NCBI GenBank assembly: GCA_947304475.1
Contig: CAMZBE010000116.1
Coordinates: 1-5,098 of the forward strand
DNA from: an uncultured Clostridia bacterium
GTDB lineage: Bacteria > Bacillota > Clostridia > Oscillospirales > CAG-272
Direction of reading: 5' to 3'
Length of the DNA stretch: 5,098 nucleotides
Shown here: in pieces, positions 4,861 through 5,098 of the stretch
Layout: each line of letters starts with the position of its first letter
How positions within the stretch are numbered: position 1 is the first letter of the stretch
Translations under genes and position numbers: made by a program
Notes under the pieces: generated by a model
Told to the model about the DNA's origin: nothing
The model's database searches: none
What the model saw: only the letters and a program-made list of their open reading frames with translations

Positions 4861-5098
4861 TCAGTTGTCAAAGACGTACCAGATCTTGCCCGAGCAGGTG
4901 ACGTCGTCCGAGGGATCCGCCGTGCCCTTGTCGTCCAGGACGATCGTGCGATCGACGGGATCGGCGACCGGACTGACGTTCCGGCGGAAGCCGTTTCCGC
5001 AAACCCAATGGACGTCGGAAAGCGCGATATAGACGGGGTTTTCGGACGCGGCGATATTGGTGATCGTCATCTTGACCGGTACCGTGTCAAGATCGACG
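4861..5098 (-). CDS. C-terminal 78 residues of an unidentified, probably exported beta-rich protein (5' end beyond the window)
   Basis: The minus-strand frame is open from the right edge to a TGA at 4861-4863. The visible part has alternating strand-like segments: VPVKMTITNI, NPVYIALSDVHWVC, RTIVLDD and a final GKIWYVFDN. It has two cysteines, in HWVCGNG and VTCSGK, which could form a disulfide. The middle is rich in D, P and S (DDKGTADPSDD). This composition fits a surface or secreted Ig-like or jelly-roll domain, but no family motif is recognisable, and no sorting signal or membrane anchor is present at the C-terminus. An internal ATG at 5070 gives a 69-aa version, but it has no convincing Shine-Dalgarno and the frame runs through it, so a longer protein is preferred. 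The 42-aa peptide gene follows after 18 nt in the same unit. Confidence 0.65.
   Translation of the reverse strand, partial: VDLDTVPVKMTITNIAASENPVYIALSDVHWVCGNGFRRNVSPVADPVDRTIVLDDKGTADPSDDVTCSGKIWYVFDN

Noticed and set aside
5065..5098. A TTGACA-like hexamer on the minus strand near the right edge as a promoter for a gene starting at 5070
   Set aside because: It lies inside a continuous open frame, no -10 box fits between it and the ATG, and there is no good Shine-Dalgarno.

Overview
The window looks like chromosomal DNA of a GC-rich, uncultured Firmicute (Clostridia-like). This is an inference. It rests on strong AGGAGG-type Shine-Dalgarno sites, textbook TTGACA/TATAAT promoters, translationally coupled genes, a YpsC-type rRNA methyltransferase, an SLC45-like MFS carrier and a Clostridia-style membrane-anchored phosphodiesterase. 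There are no rRNA, tRNA, CRISPR or transposase genes.

Layout. (1) Positions 1-658, minus strand: the first 219 codons of ribF (riboflavin kinase/FAD synthetase), cut by the left edge. (2) Positions 659-871: a compact divergent control region. It holds two back-to-back promoters, both exact TTGACA-N17-TATAAT, three inverted repeats between and over the -35 boxes, and one hairpin in each short leader. (3) Positions 872-4460, plus strand: a tight three-gene operon with two 4-bp ATGA overlaps, encoding an SLC45/GPH-like MFS transporter, a membrane-anchored glycerophosphodiester phosphodiesterase, and a THUMP-domain RNA methyltransferase (YpsC/RlmL type). (4) Positions 4461-4713: a convergent intergenic region with a row of GAA-loop mini-hairpins, two further stem-loops and a strong intrinsic terminator pointing left. 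(5) Positions 4714-5098, minus strand: the C-terminal end of an unidentified, probably exported beta-rich protein, followed 18 nt later by a 42-aa peptide gene with its own strong Shine-Dalgarno site, which stops just before the terminator.

How the genes may work together. The transporter and phosphodiesterase could form an uptake-and-hydrolysis pair. Charge distribution around the phosphodiesterase anchor puts its catalytic domain in the cytoplasm, where an imported glycerophosphodiester could be cleaved to sn-glycerol 3-phosphate and an alcohol. The substrate is not established; SLC45-like carriers are otherwise linked to sugars. The methyltransferase is a housekeeping ribosome-modification gene that appears to share the transcript.

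I see no clear new defence or mobile system. The most unusual items are the small peptide gene at 4714-4842, the roughly 88-residue acidic extracellular insertion in the transporter, and the dyad-rich divergent promoter region.
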